NCBI RefSeq assembly: GCF_009811415.1
Contig: NZ_BLIG01000025.1
Coordinates: forward strand, 62,001 to 126,000
DNA: 64,000 nucleotides
Reading direction: 5' to 3'
From: Alteromonas sp. KUL106
GTDB lineage: Bacteria; Pseudomonadota; Gammaproteobacteria; Enterobacterales; Alteromonadaceae
A program made the position numbers and the translations under genes. Under the pieces are notes generated by a model, which saw only the letters and a list, made by a program, of their open reading frames with translations, made no database searches and was not told the origin of the DNA. Positions 45,709 to 55,587 of the stretch are shown piece after piece. Positions within the stretch are counted from its first letter, which is position 1. Each line of letters starts with the position of its first letter.

Positions 45709-47511
45709 TCATAACACAATACTTACGGAAGCCTTGTCCTGACGCGATGCCAATATAGTGTTACTAATTAAGACTAGTGCTTTTTTGAGATCGTTGCTGC
45801 CGTCTGAGTTTTGTAAGGTTCCGTTAAAAGCTCGGTCTTTTAAGCAAAGCGAAAGTTGGCCATAGAAGTTAAGGGGTAAAGCTAAACGGGCAAAACTTCC
45901 CGCATTTCTTGCTCTGTAGAAATCTATAACGAGGTTCGTTGCATTAAGCTCACTACTATTTTCCATACTCTTGAAACTTGGAGCGCAATGGCAGAGGTCA
46001 ACGATCTCTTTTACCGTATTCGACGAGAGTTGCTCTACTATGTCTGAAGGCCACTCATCTAAATATCGACCGTTGACCACTTGCTGTAAATGCTGGTCGG
46101 TGAAATCCAAATAATTTTTTGACGACAAAATACTGTTGTCCCAAGTGGCTTGCTGACTTCTATGAAGAAAGTCCCACTCCTTTTCGTAAATCGAAAACCA
46201 TTTTGAAAAATTCTTAACCTCACGAACGATCACTGTCTCTATTAGTGAATGCCCCTCTGTATTGATCGTCACAATTGAATAGCCAGGCTGGTAAGCAGCC
46301 AAAGATGGCACCTGAACATTGGTTAAACCGTGCTTTGAAGATTGGCTCACATCAAAAAGGTGCATGTGACCACCAAGATGCAGTTTCAAACCTGTTGCCG
46401 CTAGCACAGCTGTAGTATTTTCACTTGGTTGACGTGACATTTGCAGTGAATTTTCGCCAAGTAGTTCAGCTATACTTTGTGTGTGTTGGTCTGAGAATTC
46501 AGCCATAGGAAAATGGCTAAAACTGACTAATTTTTTGTTCTGCTTTTTAGCGCGCACAACAACATCTTTAATCCAATCTAACAGTTTTGGCTTGTACTTT
46601 ACTAGCGCATTGTAGCCAGCATTGCTCGACCCATAAAACTGCTTGTCCTTCAGGCTACCTTTCGGCCTGTAAACATTGGCATCTATCGCCAAGAGCCAAA
46701 GGCCTTGCACTGGCTCTACCAAATAGCTCATATCAGGCATGTCCACACAAAATTCTTCCGTGTCACACCATCGCCAGTGGCGCTCATCTAAATCCACTGT
46801 ATTAAATGGCGTTTCGAACAACTTGTCTGCAGGCGAAGGTAAAAAACCATGTTCAGATAGTGATTGTGCAATCTCTTTATACCCCCACTCTTTCAGTAGA
46901 TCTGAGCAAAAATCACTTCTCCCAGACATACACTCTTGATGTGATGGGCTCATAACACTGATTTCTGCACCTTCACGGTTTATAAAGTCGCGTTTACCAC
47001 CTGGTTGCGTGAAAGGCCTGACTGGGTCGTGGTTTCCGTTGATAGCGAAAAACCGCAGTCCGTACTTATGTCGGTATTCGTCTAGTATTTCCTTTAATGC
47101 ATGGATGTTTACTGGCTGACCGTCGTCTGTAAAATCACCCGGTAACGCTACTAACTTGATATTTCTTTCTACTACATCATCAAGCGCTTCTTTAAACACC
47201 ATAATATTTTCATTAAACAGTCGAGTAGAACCCAATTGAGCCCGCATACTTCTCAGTAATATTGGAGCGTGGCTTACAGGGTCTTTTGGCAAGGCATTTT
47301 TGGGAAGCCTTGCTGCAGCTGCTTCAGGTGCGTGAAGATGGATATCTGCTATGAAGGCGATTTTTAACTGCGGAATTTCGTTTTGGGCAACGGTACTAGT
47401 AGAAATAAGTGAAAAGGAGTAACAAATAACTAGCAACGCGCCAGACATTACATTCAATATGCTAGCGTCACATACTCTTATTTCTTTCGCTCTCTTTTCA
47501 TTTTTACCCAC
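45709..47511 (-). CDS. Calcineurin-like metallophosphoesterase, secreted
   Basis: 600 residues from a GTG with AAGGA seven bases upstream; an ATG at 47448 would give a more standard signal peptide (MSGALLVICYSFSL). The dinuclear metal motifs appear in order: AFIADIHLH, LPGDFTDDG, INGNHDP, FSHFPMAEF and LGGHMHLF. The long C-terminal part (from about residue 430) is alpha-helical and unassigned. Several cysteines in the middle (EEFCVDM, CSDLLKEWG) suggest periplasmic disulfides. Substrate could be a nucleotide, phosphodiester or phospholipid head group. It faces away from the PI-PLC/TonB receptor pair, and the two share an upstream region containing a repeat element. Confidence 0.85.
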   Translation of the reverse strand: MGKNEKRAKEIRVCDASILNVMSGALLVICYSFSLISTSTVAQNEIPQLKIAFIADIHLHAPEAAAARLPKNALPKDPVSHAPILLRSMRAQLGSTRLFNENIMVFKEALDDVVERNIKLVALPGDFTDDGQPVNIHALKEILDEYRHKYGLRFFAINGNHDPVRPFTQPGGKRDFINREGAEISVMSPSHQECMSGRSDFCSDLLKEWGYKEIAQSLSEHGFLPSPADKLFETPFNTVDLDERHWRWCDTEEFCVDMPDMSYLVEPVQGLWLLAIDANVYRPKGSLKDKQFYGSSNAGYNALVKYKPKLLDWIKDVVVRAKKQNKKLVSFSHFPMAEFSDQHTQSIAELLGENSLQMSRQPSENTTAVLAATGLKLHLGGHMHLFDVSQSSKHGLTNVQVPSLAAYQPGYSIVTINTEGHSLIETVIVREVKNFSKWFSIYEKEWDFLHRSQQATWDNSILSSKNYLDFTDQHLQQVVNGRYLDEWPSDIVEQLSSNTVKEIVDLCHCAPSFKSMENSSELNATNLVIDFYRARNAGSFARLALPLNFYGQLSLCLKDRAFNGTLQNSDGSNDLKKALVLISNTILASRQDKASVSIVL

Positions 47512-47550
47512 AACGCAGTCCTTTTCAGCAAGTCACTAATAGTAATAACA

Positions 47551-47656
47551 GCGCTTCGCACTCAGTGGGGACAGTGGTTCACAAAAACTAATTTAAAACG
47601 TTTTGGAGTATGACACTTTTGTGAAGTTTAGCGCTTCGCAAAAATTTCCTGTCCCC
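47551..47656. repeat. Small imperfect inverted/direct repeat element
   Basis: GCGCTTCGCA occurs twice in direct orientation (47551-47560 and 47631-47640). Between and beside them GGGGACAG (47567-47574) and its complement CTGTCCCC (47649-47656) form inverted ends, with the palindrome AAAACGTTTT in the middle. This resembles the flanks left by REP-associated or IS200-like elements, but no transposase is present. Confidence 0.4.
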
Positions 47657-47708
47657 TTTTGCAAACAACACCGCTCTACCCTTAAAAATAGTCTTTGAAT
47701 GTGTACCT

Positions 47709-48782
47709 ATGCGTTATTTCTTACTTTCTTTAACTCTGGTTTTTAGCGCTATATCTTGCGCGAAATCACTGAACCAGTATCAAATTATTGGTTCTCACAA
47801 TAGCTACAAAAAGGCGCTACCACCAGAGGCAGAGCAATTCTTAGCAGGTACGTCACCTGAACTTTTAAAGAAGATTTCTTATAGTCATCCCTCGCTTCAA
47901 GAACAGTTGAATTTAGGAATTCGCCAAATTGAAATTGATGTGGTTAACGATCCGAATGGACATCAATATGACACACCAGAAATAGAAACGCTTTCCAATA
48001 GCAACTGGTTTACAAAGAGCGAACGTCAAGTGTTGGCAGAACCTGGGTTTAAGGTTCTACATATTCCACACGTCGATGTAATGACGCACTGTTCGACCCT
48101 GCAGCTTTGTGCAAGGCAACTTCTAGAATGGTCAGAAGCGAACCCTAACCATTTCCCCATTACCGTTCTTTTGAATGCGAAAGAATCTCAGCCAACGTTT
48201 GTAAATAAGGCGGCTCCCGTCGCTTTTTCCTTTTCAGACTACAAACGATTAGACAACGAAATTGCGCGTTTATTTGGGAGTAAGTTAATTACGCCAGATC
48301 GCGTTCGGGGTAGTTACCACACATTAAGGGCAGCAATAGCTGAGACTGGCTGGCCAAGTGTTGAGGCACTTCGAGGTAAGTTCTTATTTTTATTCGATGC
48401 TAATGAAGAGCAAAAACAGATATATCTTCAACAGGGTTCAACCCTTCAAAAGAAAAGCATGTTTCTCTCTGTACCCAGAAATTCCGACGCTGCTGCAATA
48501 TTCATTCGAAATGATCCAGTTAAAAATCAACAAGAAATTCAAGCGCTAGTCAAAGATGGCTTTCTAGTGAGAACACGCGCAGATGCTGATTTATCGGCTA
48601 CGACAGAAAGTTTGCGAGAGCAAAAAGATGCGGCTTTTGCCAGTGGGGCTCAGTTCATCTCAAGCGATTTCTATAATCAGTCTCCTCAATCCACTAATCG
48701 CAGTTATTCAGTGTCTTTCGAGAATGATTGCTTGAAAAGATTTAACGCTGTTACACATCAGAATTTAATCAATAAAAGGTAA
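47709..48782 (+). CDS. Ca2+-dependent phosphoinositide phospholipase C-like protein, secreted
   Basis: A 357-residue protein with a signal peptide (residues 1-18, ISCAKS). It matches the bacterial Ca2+-dependent PI-PLC family: catalytic His in IIGSHNSYK, LGIRQIEIDVVNDP with the metal-binding acid pair, the second His in VLHIPHVDV, and ITVLLNAKE. Cysteines in THCSTLQLCARQ may form a disulfide. Such enzymes cleave phosphoinositides or related phosphodiesters. The TonB-dependent receptor starts four bases after its stop, so the two are one operon and probably one pathway: release then uptake of an inositol- or glycerophosphate-like product (inference). Confidence 0.82.
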   Translation: MRYFLLSLTLVFSAISCAKSLNQYQIIGSHNSYKKALPPEAEQFLAGTSPELLKKISYSHPSLQEQLNLGIRQIEIDVVNDPNGHQYDTPEIETLSNSNWFTKSERQVLAEPGFKVLHIPHVDVMTHCSTLQLCARQLLEWSEANPNHFPITVLLNAKESQPTFVNKAAPVAFSFSDYKRLDNEIARLFGSKLITPDRVRGSYHTLRAAIAETGWPSVEALRGKFLFLFDANEEQKQIYLQQGSTLQKKSMFLSVPRNSDAAAIFIRNDPVKNQQEIQALVKDGFLVRTRADADLSATTESLREQKDAAFASGAQFISSDFYNQSPQSTNRSYSVSFENDCLKRFNAVTHQNLINKR

Positions 48783-48786
48783 ACCC

Positions 48787-51531
48787 ATGCATACTAACTT
48801 CAAAAAAACACTCTTAGCTACAGCTGTCCTATCAGCCACCTACATGACGCAATTTACTGCTCAAGCACAGCAGACTGAAGATGAAATGATAGAACAAATT
48901 GTAGTGAGTGGTTTTCGTGGCTCGCTGATAAAAGCTAAAGATTTAAAAAAAGATGCGCTAGGCTCGCAAGACTCAATCCTCGCTGAAGATATTGCTGACT
49001 TCCCGAGCCTCAATTTAGCGGAATCTATTCAGAGAATACCAGGCGTAACCATAACCCGTGAAGCGGGCGAAGGTAGACAAATATCTCTACGGGGCCTAAA
49101 CGCAGATTTTACTCAAGTGCAATTAAACGGCATGGAAGCACTGGGAACATCCTCATCTGCAATGGATAGTAGAGGTACAACTAACCTATCTCGCTCTTTC
49201 GACTTTAACATTTTTGCGTCCGAGCTATTTAACCAAATTGACGTTCAGAAGAGTTATTCTGCAGAAATGGATGAAGGCGGCATAGGCGGCACCGTCAAGC
49301 TCTATACCGCAAAGCCATTTGATTATGATGGCTTCAAAAGTGTAATTAGTGCGCAAGCAGGCGATAATTCGTTAACCGACGACGTAGCCCCGAGAGTCGC
49401 AGCCTTAGTTTCAAACACATGGGGTGATTTTGGCGCTCTTGTCTCACTAGCACTTAGCAAGCGTGATACGGCTGAACAAGGTTATAACACCTATCGTTGG
49501 CGACCTCGCAACGCCCAAGGCTCAGACATATCTTTACTATCACAAGCAGATCAAGATGCTGTAAATAGCGGCAATCTGCGTTTCTCACGAGGCAGTAGAT
49601 ACTCCCAATTTAATAGTGAACAAACTAGGGTTGGCGCTACATTAGCGCTCCAATACAGACCGTCTGATGCATTTTCACTTGGTCTTGATGCACTATACGG
49701 CACACTAGATAACGATCGCGGAGAGTTTCACTTACAAAGCAGAGGTTCTAGTTCTACCGCACTTGGCTGCACGGGTGCAGATTATGACGGTGCGCGTAAT
49801 TTTTGTTCTAGGTTAACTGACATAGAATATAACCAAAACAACGAAGTTATATATTCGTCGTGGGAAAATACCGCGCTACACTCAGAAAGTCGCGATCAAC
49901 AAGCAAAGACAGACATTTCACAGTTGGTGTTGAGCACTCAGTGGCGTGTGACCGATGCACTCACAATTTCAGGCCTACTCGGCCATATGCAAAGTGAATA
50001 CGAAAGTAATAGTGCAAAAGTCTACTTAGAATCTTTCGCGGATATGACCATAGATTTCAGAGAAGACCGCTTTTACGGTACCAATTCTTACATCAACGGA
50101 TTTGATCCAACAGATATCAATGAGTTCCGTTATCACGAGATAGACCTTCAAGAGGACGAAGTAGAAAATAGCTTTGATATCGCTAAGCTTGATGCGGATT
50201 ACTTGCTGTCTGATAACGCTTCTTTGAAACTTGGTGGCTCATTTAAAAAGTTCGAACACAGCAACAACAGAGAACAAGTCGGCAATGCATTAAGGAGTGA
50301 ATGGCAAAGTGGCGAAGTAAGCGATGTGATTAATCCTGAATTTATTTATGTAAACTCAATTCACAAGAAACAAGATTGGCTAAGTACTGACGTTGGGGCT
50401 GTACTCAATGCGTTCGATGTTGAGCGCGACATCATGTATAGCGATGCGCCTAATGAAGTGGTAGAGGAGACCATGGCGCTATACGCAACATATGAATATG
50501 ACTTTCTATTGCCTGATTCTGAGCTAAGAACTAGTATTGGTTTACGCTATTTTGATACCGACATTCAATCGAGTGGCATAGTAAATGGTAGCGAATACGT
50601 AACTGTAGAGAGGGACTATGATGGACTGTTGCCCACGCTAAATGTTGCATGGTATGCCACTGAGAGCCTTGTGTTAAGAGCGAGCGCTGGGAAAAACGTG
50701 ACGCGACCTACACTGGGAAGCTTATCTGTATCAGGTACGGTAAATACTGACCCATTATTTGGTTCAAGTGGTTTAAGTATCAATGCGGGTAATCCTGGTC
50801 TTCAGCCCTTTGAAACGATTAATATGGAAGCAAGTGTTGAGTACTACTTTGATGAAGTCGGTTATGCCTCTATCACTTACTTCCAAAAAGAGATTGATAA
50901 TTTTATCGCTACTAATGTATCTCCAATAGCCTATGGTGATACAGGATATCCGCTTTCGTTAATTGAAGGCATGGTAGACGAAAATGGAAATGCGCAAACG
51001 CCAGATACACTGTACACCTTCTCACAGCCTCAGAATCTAGCAGAAAGCGACTTTTCAGGCTGGGAAATAGCGTTCCAGCGTGATTTCGATTTTCTGCCAG
51101 CACCGTTCGATAATCTTGGCGCTATTGTTAACTATACCTATTCTGATGGCGAGTCTTTACACAATATTTTAGTCGATGGTGAAAGCGTGGAGGTTTACCG
51201 CCCCTTTTATGGTTTGTCTGAGAATATCTACAATGCAACGGTGTATTACGAGACTGATAATTGGGGAATGCGCGTTTCTGCAGCCTATCGTGATGATTAC
51301 CTAACGCAGGTTGAAACGTCGAGCAGTGACCAAGATGAGGCGGGCTTTCACGGCACCACTTACTGGGACTTCTCAGCATTTTACAATGTAAATGATAACC
51401 TCAAGGTGACACTCGAAGGAATCAACCTTTCTGATGAGCGCGAAGAGCAATACAGCGATTCGGATGACCGTTTGTACAACACAACGGTAAGTGGAAGAAC
51501 CTTTTACTTAGGTTTTACTTATTCAATGTAA
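48787..51531 (+). CDS. TonB-dependent receptor (paralogue A)
   Basis: A 914-residue outer membrane receptor. Signal peptide ends QAQ (about residue 28); TonB box EQIVVSGFR; plug with SLNLAESIQRIPGVTITREA, GEGRQISLRGLNADFTQVQL and GEGGIGG-type ending; then a 22-strand barrel. It lacks an STN domain. The C-terminus reads YLGFTYSM, so the usual terminal Phe or Trp is replaced by Met, with Tyr three residues from the end. The plug resembles that of the convergent receptor at 51576-54506. The ribosome-binding AAGG overlaps the PI-PLC stop. Ligand unknown; coupling to PI-PLC suggests a phosphorylated polyol or lipid head group, but an ulvan oligomer cannot be ruled out. Confidence 0.9.
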   Translation: MHTNFKKTLLATAVLSATYMTQFTAQAQQTEDEMIEQIVVSGFRGSLIKAKDLKKDALGSQDSILAEDIADFPSLNLAESIQRIPGVTITREAGEGRQISLRGLNADFTQVQLNGMEALGTSSSAMDSRGTTNLSRSFDFNIFASELFNQIDVQKSYSAEMDEGGIGGTVKLYTAKPFDYDGFKSVISAQAGDNSLTDDVAPRVAALVSNTWGDFGALVSLALSKRDTAEQGYNTYRWRPRNAQGSDISLLSQADQDAVNSGNLRFSRGSRYSQFNSEQTRVGATLALQYRPSDAFSLGLDALYGTLDNDRGEFHLQSRGSSSTALGCTGADYDGARNFCSRLTDIEYNQNNEVIYSSWENTALHSESRDQQAKTDISQLVLSTQWRVTDALTISGLLGHMQSEYESNSAKVYLESFADMTIDFREDRFYGTNSYINGFDPTDINEFRYHEIDLQEDEVENSFDIAKLDADYLLSDNASLKLGGSFKKFEHSNNREQVGNALRSEWQSGEVSDVINPEFIYVNSIHKKQDWLSTDVGAVLNAFDVERDIMYSDAPNEVVEETMALYATYEYDFLLPDSELRTSIGLRYFDTDIQSSGIVNGSEYVTVERDYDGLLPTLNVAWYATESLVLRASAGKNVTRPTLGSLSVSGTVNTDPLFGSSGLSINAGNPGLQPFETINMEASVEYYFDEVGYASITYFQKEIDNFIATNVSPIAYGDTGYPLSLIEGMVDENGNAQTPDTLYTFSQPQNLAESDFSGWEIAFQRDFDFLPAPFDNLGAIVNYTYSDGESLHNILVDGESVEVYRPFYGLSENIYNATVYYETDNWGMRVSAAYRDDYLTQVETSSSDQDEAGFHGTTYWDFSAFYNVNDNLKVTLEGINLSDEREEQYSDSDDRLYNTTVSGRTFYLGFTYSM

Positions 51532-51539
51532 ATAGATGT

Positions 51540-51573
51540 GCTCGAAGGGCCCATAACAATGAGCCCTTCGAGC
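51540..51573. terminator. Rho-independent terminator between the two TonB receptors
   Basis: Eleven-base arms (GCTCGAAGGGC at 51540-51550 and its complement at 51563-51573), twelve-base loop, followed by TTTT on the plus strand. It ends nine bases after the first receptor stop and just before the stop of the convergent one. Confidence 0.9.
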
Positions 51574-51575
51574 TT

Positions 51576-54506
51576 TTAAAAGCGATAAGAAATGGCAAGA
51601 GAGTAGTTGCGACCACTTACCGTAGTATTGTATGGACGATAAGAAGAATCGGAGTACTGAATTTCTCGTTCATCAGTGAGATTAGTTGCTTCAATCCTTA
51701 GCTCTACACTGTCCGATATTTGATAAGCTACTACCGCATCCATATATAGCGTTGCTAGAAATCCTGTCTCATTTTCATCAACTAAGGTTCCTCCATCTAC
51801 CCTTGCAATATACTCATCGCGAAAGGTGGCTGAGAACCTCAGGCTCAATGCGTATCCCTCAAGATAGGCGGTAAGATTGGCCAATAGCGGAGAAAGATAA
51901 GGCGCAGTCTTTTTATCTAGGCGGTCGCCAGTATTAGTGTTGTAATACTGAACATTTCCAAATGTAAAACTAGCATTTGCCACTATCCCAAAGTGAAATA
52001 CGTTAAGGCGCGACATATAGTCGCCCAATGGCCACTCTAATTGTACACTCCCTTCTACGCCATATAAAAAATAAGTGCTTTGGTTCGTTGGCGTTACAAC
52101 ATCTATGTAGGCACTGTCAAAATCACTAGAGAATAGTTCAGGATAATCGCTAGCTACATCAGTTAAAAGCAAGCGTTGACTACTGGAAGCTAAACTGTTT
52201 TTTATCCATTTACCAAATATATTAGCTGAGTATCTATCGGTTTGTCCCGGATAGGCTTCGAAGCTTAGCTCGAGATTGTAAGCACTAATAGGCTTAAGCC
52301 TATCATTGGGAAGAATGAATACATTTTCGTCTTCGATAAGCTGAATATTTTTTGTCAAAGTATCCAATTCTTGGTGGCCTATCGTTCTGTTCAGTCCAAC
52401 TTTAACTACTTGCTCACCTTTTCTGTAGTTAAATTGTATTGAGGGGAGAAACGCAATATTGCTTAAGTCATAGCGATTTCTAAGACTAGGCTGAAACACC
52501 GAAATAGAAGACGCATCACGCTCTGCTCGTAGTCCCGCATCGAATGTCCAATCAAGACCTTCGACAGAGTATTGAGTAAAGAAAGACGTTCTTTTTTCTT
52601 TTATCAGGTTGTCAATTACTCTATCGGGAGCATAAGAGAGTAACAGTGAATCCACCGAAGAAGGTTTGTTGTAAAAAGAGAATACCTCTTCTGGTCTAAG
52701 GGCTAACCAATTTAAATGCTGATGACTATCAAAAACATAAGCTGTGCTTTGAGGTACTGACTCTCGTGTAGATGACCAGCGTTCTTTTAGGATGTTTTGA
52801 ATATCCGTATATTTGGCCGTATTTTCAAACTGCACGAATTCCAAACCCAGCTCCCAGCTGCTTCGGTGGCTTGTACTTACCTGTACTTGACCTTTCGCGT
52901 AAGTAAAATCAGACGTGGAGATAAACTGCTCAGAGTCGAGTTCGTTCATTTGCCATATATCGGGATGGGTCAACTCAGCGCTATATTTTATGTTAGGGAA
53001 GTAATAATCGTCTCTGTAGTCGATGGAAACATCACTTTCTCCTCTCATGTAAGCTCGAATACTCTGAGGCATTCTATAAATAGCACTTTGCATACCTAGC
53101 ACGCCATCAAATACAAGACTGCTCGACAGTCTATGCTCAAAGTTCAGCACGGTTTGTTGAAACTGTGTTGATACCTCCTGATGACGGCTTTCTGTTCCAA
53201 CACGAGCATTTCGGTAATCCGCATAAACGAGTTCGTTCTTTGAGTTAACCTCTGCATCAGTTAAAAAAGTTTTGCCCTCGATTATTGGCGTAGACTGAAA
53301 ACCCCGTGGGTAGAGATGATTCTCTTGTCGTTGGCTATCGAGTCGGCCGTAGATCCAGTCGATTGTGAAGTGACTTGGCTCAGTTTGATACTCTATAGTC
53401 GCCCCGATACCTATGCGGTCCATGTCTCCTCGCCACACGGAATAACGATTTCCCCTTGGAACCCTAATTTCTTGATCCTGCCAAGCGTCAACCAATTCAG
53501 GCTCCAAAGCAGAGACATCCGCTCCTTCGGGAGCAAGTCGCCTCCACCTAAAGGTATTTGCGCCTTGCTCTTGATACGACCTTTGTCCGTAGGCTGCAGA
53601 AATCAACATGCCCCAATGCTGGTTGGTTGAAGACAGAGTAAATGAAGAACGGTTTGAAAGACCTTCAGCATATTGGTTCGTATCGATTTGATGAGAAACG
53701 TTCCAATGTAGTCCTGGTGAATCGAAAGGTTTTGCTGTGGTTAGTGCAGCAATACCAGCTACGCCGCCGCTTGGTTGCCCTACAGAGTAGCTTTTAAAAA
53801 CTTTAATCTGATTAAAAAGTTCTGAAGTAAACAAGTTGAGGTCAAAGGAACGATCTCTATCTCTCTGTGTCCTGCTATCCATAGGAGAGTCATTGTTTGA
53901 AAGTACAGGCATTCCATTGATCGTTACCAAGGTTAAGTCGGGGTCTAGACCTCGAAGCACCACCTGCCGCCCCTCACCTGCTTCCCTCGTTATGCTGATT
54001 CCTGGAATTCGTTGCATCGATTCTGCAAGATTTCTATCTGGGTATCTTGAAATGTCTTGGGCGACGATAACATCTGTGACCTGTTTCTCGTTGCGCTTTT
54101 CTTGTCTAGACAAGTTTAGAGAGCCCCGAATTCCGTTAACGTTTATTTCTTCTATAACGATTTCGTCGATTAGACTTTCAGGCTTTCGGATGACTACCCC
54201 ACTACTCGTAATGCTATAAGTTAATCCTGTTCCATCTAGCACTTTTTGTATCGCGGTTTCAAGCGTATATCTGCCAGAAATAGCAGGCGACATTACTTCT
54301 TTAAGCAGGGAGGGCGATGCGATATAACCAACACCGAACTTTTCTGCAATTAGCGCTAAGCTTTGACTCAGTGATGTTGAAGTCAGCGTTATATTTTCTA
54401 GTCTCTCACGGTCAACGGCAGATGCATAAGTGAAAGAGCTCATGTCACTGACCAATAGTGACAAAACAAATACTACTCTACATCTACACGAGACGTGTTT
54501 AAGCAT
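51576..54506 (-). CDS. TonB-dependent transducer with STN domain (FecA-type, paralogue B)
   Basis: 976 residues. After a signal peptide (to about residue 28) comes an STN domain (about 35-108; NITLTSTSLSQSLALIAEKF, LLKEVMSPAISGRY, YSITSSGVVIRKPE), the part that signals to a FecR anti-sigma factor. Then TonB box IEEINVNGIRG, plug NLAESMQRIPGISITREAGE, and a barrel ending in SLAISYRF with the expected terminal Phe. It follows FecR by nine bases and FecI further up, making a cell-surface signalling set. The plug is a close paralogue of receptor A, so both may recognise related ligands, with B as sensor. The ligand is unknown. Confidence 0.92.
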   Translation of the reverse strand: MLKHVSCRCRVVFVLSLLVSDMSSFTYASAVDRERLENITLTSTSLSQSLALIAEKFGVGYIASPSLLKEVMSPAISGRYTLETAIQKVLDGTGLTYSITSSGVVIRKPESLIDEIVIEEINVNGIRGSLNLSRQEKRNEKQVTDVIVAQDISRYPDRNLAESMQRIPGISITREAGEGRQVVLRGLDPDLTLVTINGMPVLSNNDSPMDSRTQRDRDRSFDLNLFTSELFNQIKVFKSYSVGQPSGGVAGIAALTTAKPFDSPGLHWNVSHQIDTNQYAEGLSNRSSFTLSSTNQHWGMLISAAYGQRSYQEQGANTFRWRRLAPEGADVSALEPELVDAWQDQEIRVPRGNRYSVWRGDMDRIGIGATIEYQTEPSHFTIDWIYGRLDSQRQENHLYPRGFQSTPIIEGKTFLTDAEVNSKNELVYADYRNARVGTESRHQEVSTQFQQTVLNFEHRLSSSLVFDGVLGMQSAIYRMPQSIRAYMRGESDVSIDYRDDYYFPNIKYSAELTHPDIWQMNELDSEQFISTSDFTYAKGQVQVSTSHRSSWELGLEFVQFENTAKYTDIQNILKERWSSTRESVPQSTAYVFDSHQHLNWLALRPEEVFSFYNKPSSVDSLLLSYAPDRVIDNLIKEKRTSFFTQYSVEGLDWTFDAGLRAERDASSISVFQPSLRNRYDLSNIAFLPSIQFNYRKGEQVVKVGLNRTIGHQELDTLTKNIQLIEDENVFILPNDRLKPISAYNLELSFEAYPGQTDRYSANIFGKWIKNSLASSSQRLLLTDVASDYPELFSSDFDSAYIDVVTPTNQSTYFLYGVEGSVQLEWPLGDYMSRLNVFHFGIVANASFTFGNVQYYNTNTGDRLDKKTAPYLSPLLANLTAYLEGYALSLRFSATFRDEYIARVDGGTLVDENETGFLATLYMDAVVAYQISDSVELRIEATNLTDEREIQYSDSSYRPYNTTVSGRNYSLAISYRF

Positions 54507-54515
54507 GGTGAGTGG

Positions 54516-55535
54516 CTACTTTATTTGTCTCACTATGTAATCCGAACTCGTTCGTTCGACCGAGAATTCTTGCATTGAAGATAATAAGTTTAGAGACTCA
54601 CTAATATCACGTAAACTAAACCGCCCTGAGATTATTACATCTGGGTCGCCAATGTAGTTGACGTGTCGTGATGAATAACGGTTCAATCTTGCTATCACCT
54701 CGTTTATAGGTGTGTCTTCAATACTTAACCACCCCATCCTCCAACTTGGGAGCTGCTGTGGCGTAAATGCCGAGTTTGATGTAATAACCCCGTTTTCGAG
54801 CTTAATTTCTTGACCTCTATTTAAGAGAATTTCGCGGTCGGCGCTAACTCTTACCGTACCGTCGTAAACTTTTACTATAGTCTGACCTTCTAGCCTATCA
54901 ATGTCGAAAGCGGTCCCTACAACTGTGATTGTTGCTGCATCTAAATCGACAATAAACGGTCTTTGTGGCGCATGCGTCACGTCAAAATATGCCTGGCCTT
55001 TGGTGAGTTTAACCTCTCTCTTTTCAGCACTAAACGCTACGCTTATTTGACTATCACCACCTTGATAAACAATTGAGCCATCATCTAATACGTTGGACTT
55101 TTCTTCTGTTGTAGAAGTAGAAATAACGGTAAAAGTACTGGTTTCATAATCAGCAAGGGCAGACAGTTGCTTCTCAGAGTTCGCCGTTAAATTGACATTA
55201 CCCGAAGTAAAAAACACGACAGCACATGCAATACAGGCCGCCGAAGCCATTGACCAATAAGTAGCTATGCGACTGCGCGCCACCTTATCCTCTGCATTCT
55301 TATTTTCAATTAGACCATTTTGTGGTGGTGGCGTGATATTTGGTGTGATTTGTGTTGAGAGAGCGATTGACCGTGCAGCGAGCTCGGGCTGCCCCATTGC
55401 GGTAGCTATCTTGCGAAAAGCAGCCTTGTTTTCTTCTACAGTAAGCCAGTTAGCGAAATCACGCTGCTCTTTTTCGCTTAATTCATCAATCCGATCGAAC
55501 CAGTCTGCTGCTTCCTCTAAAACTATTGATGTCAT
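54516..55535 (-). CDS. FecR family anti-sigma/transducer protein
   Basis: A 339-residue inner membrane protein. The N-terminal cytoplasmic DUF4880 part (AADWFDRIDELSEKEQRDF) binds the ECF sigma factor. One transmembrane helix (about residues 93-112, MASAACIACAVVFF) is followed by the periplasmic FecR domain (FIVDLDAATITVVGTAFDI) and a C-terminal DUF4974/STN-like unit (SWRMGWLSIEDTPINEVIA). It relays ligand binding at the STN receptor to the sigma factor. Located between sigma and receptor genes in the normal Fec order. Confidence 0.92.
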   Translation of the reverse strand: MTSIVLEEAADWFDRIDELSEKEQRDFANWLTVEENKAAFRKIATAMGQPELAARSIALSTQITPNITPPPQNGLIENKNAEDKVARSRIATYWSMASAACIACAVVFFTSGNVNLTANSEKQLSALADYETSTFTVISTSTTEEKSNVLDDGSIVYQGGDSQISVAFSAEKREVKLTKGQAYFDVTHAPQRPFIVDLDAATITVVGTAFDIDRLEGQTIVKVYDGTVRVSADREILLNRGQEIKLENGVITSNSAFTPQQLPSWRMGWLSIEDTPINEVIARLNRYSSRHVNYIGDPDVIISGRFSLRDISESLNLLSSMQEFSVERTSSDYIVRQIK

Positions 55536-55587
55536 CTTATTACGCCGTTTACCCTGTACAGTAAAACCAATAGGTAGAATTTCATCT

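Noticed and set aside
53836..54219. 127-codon frame opposite the STN receptor
   Set aside because: Antisense to the STN/plug region, which is clearly coding on the other strand.
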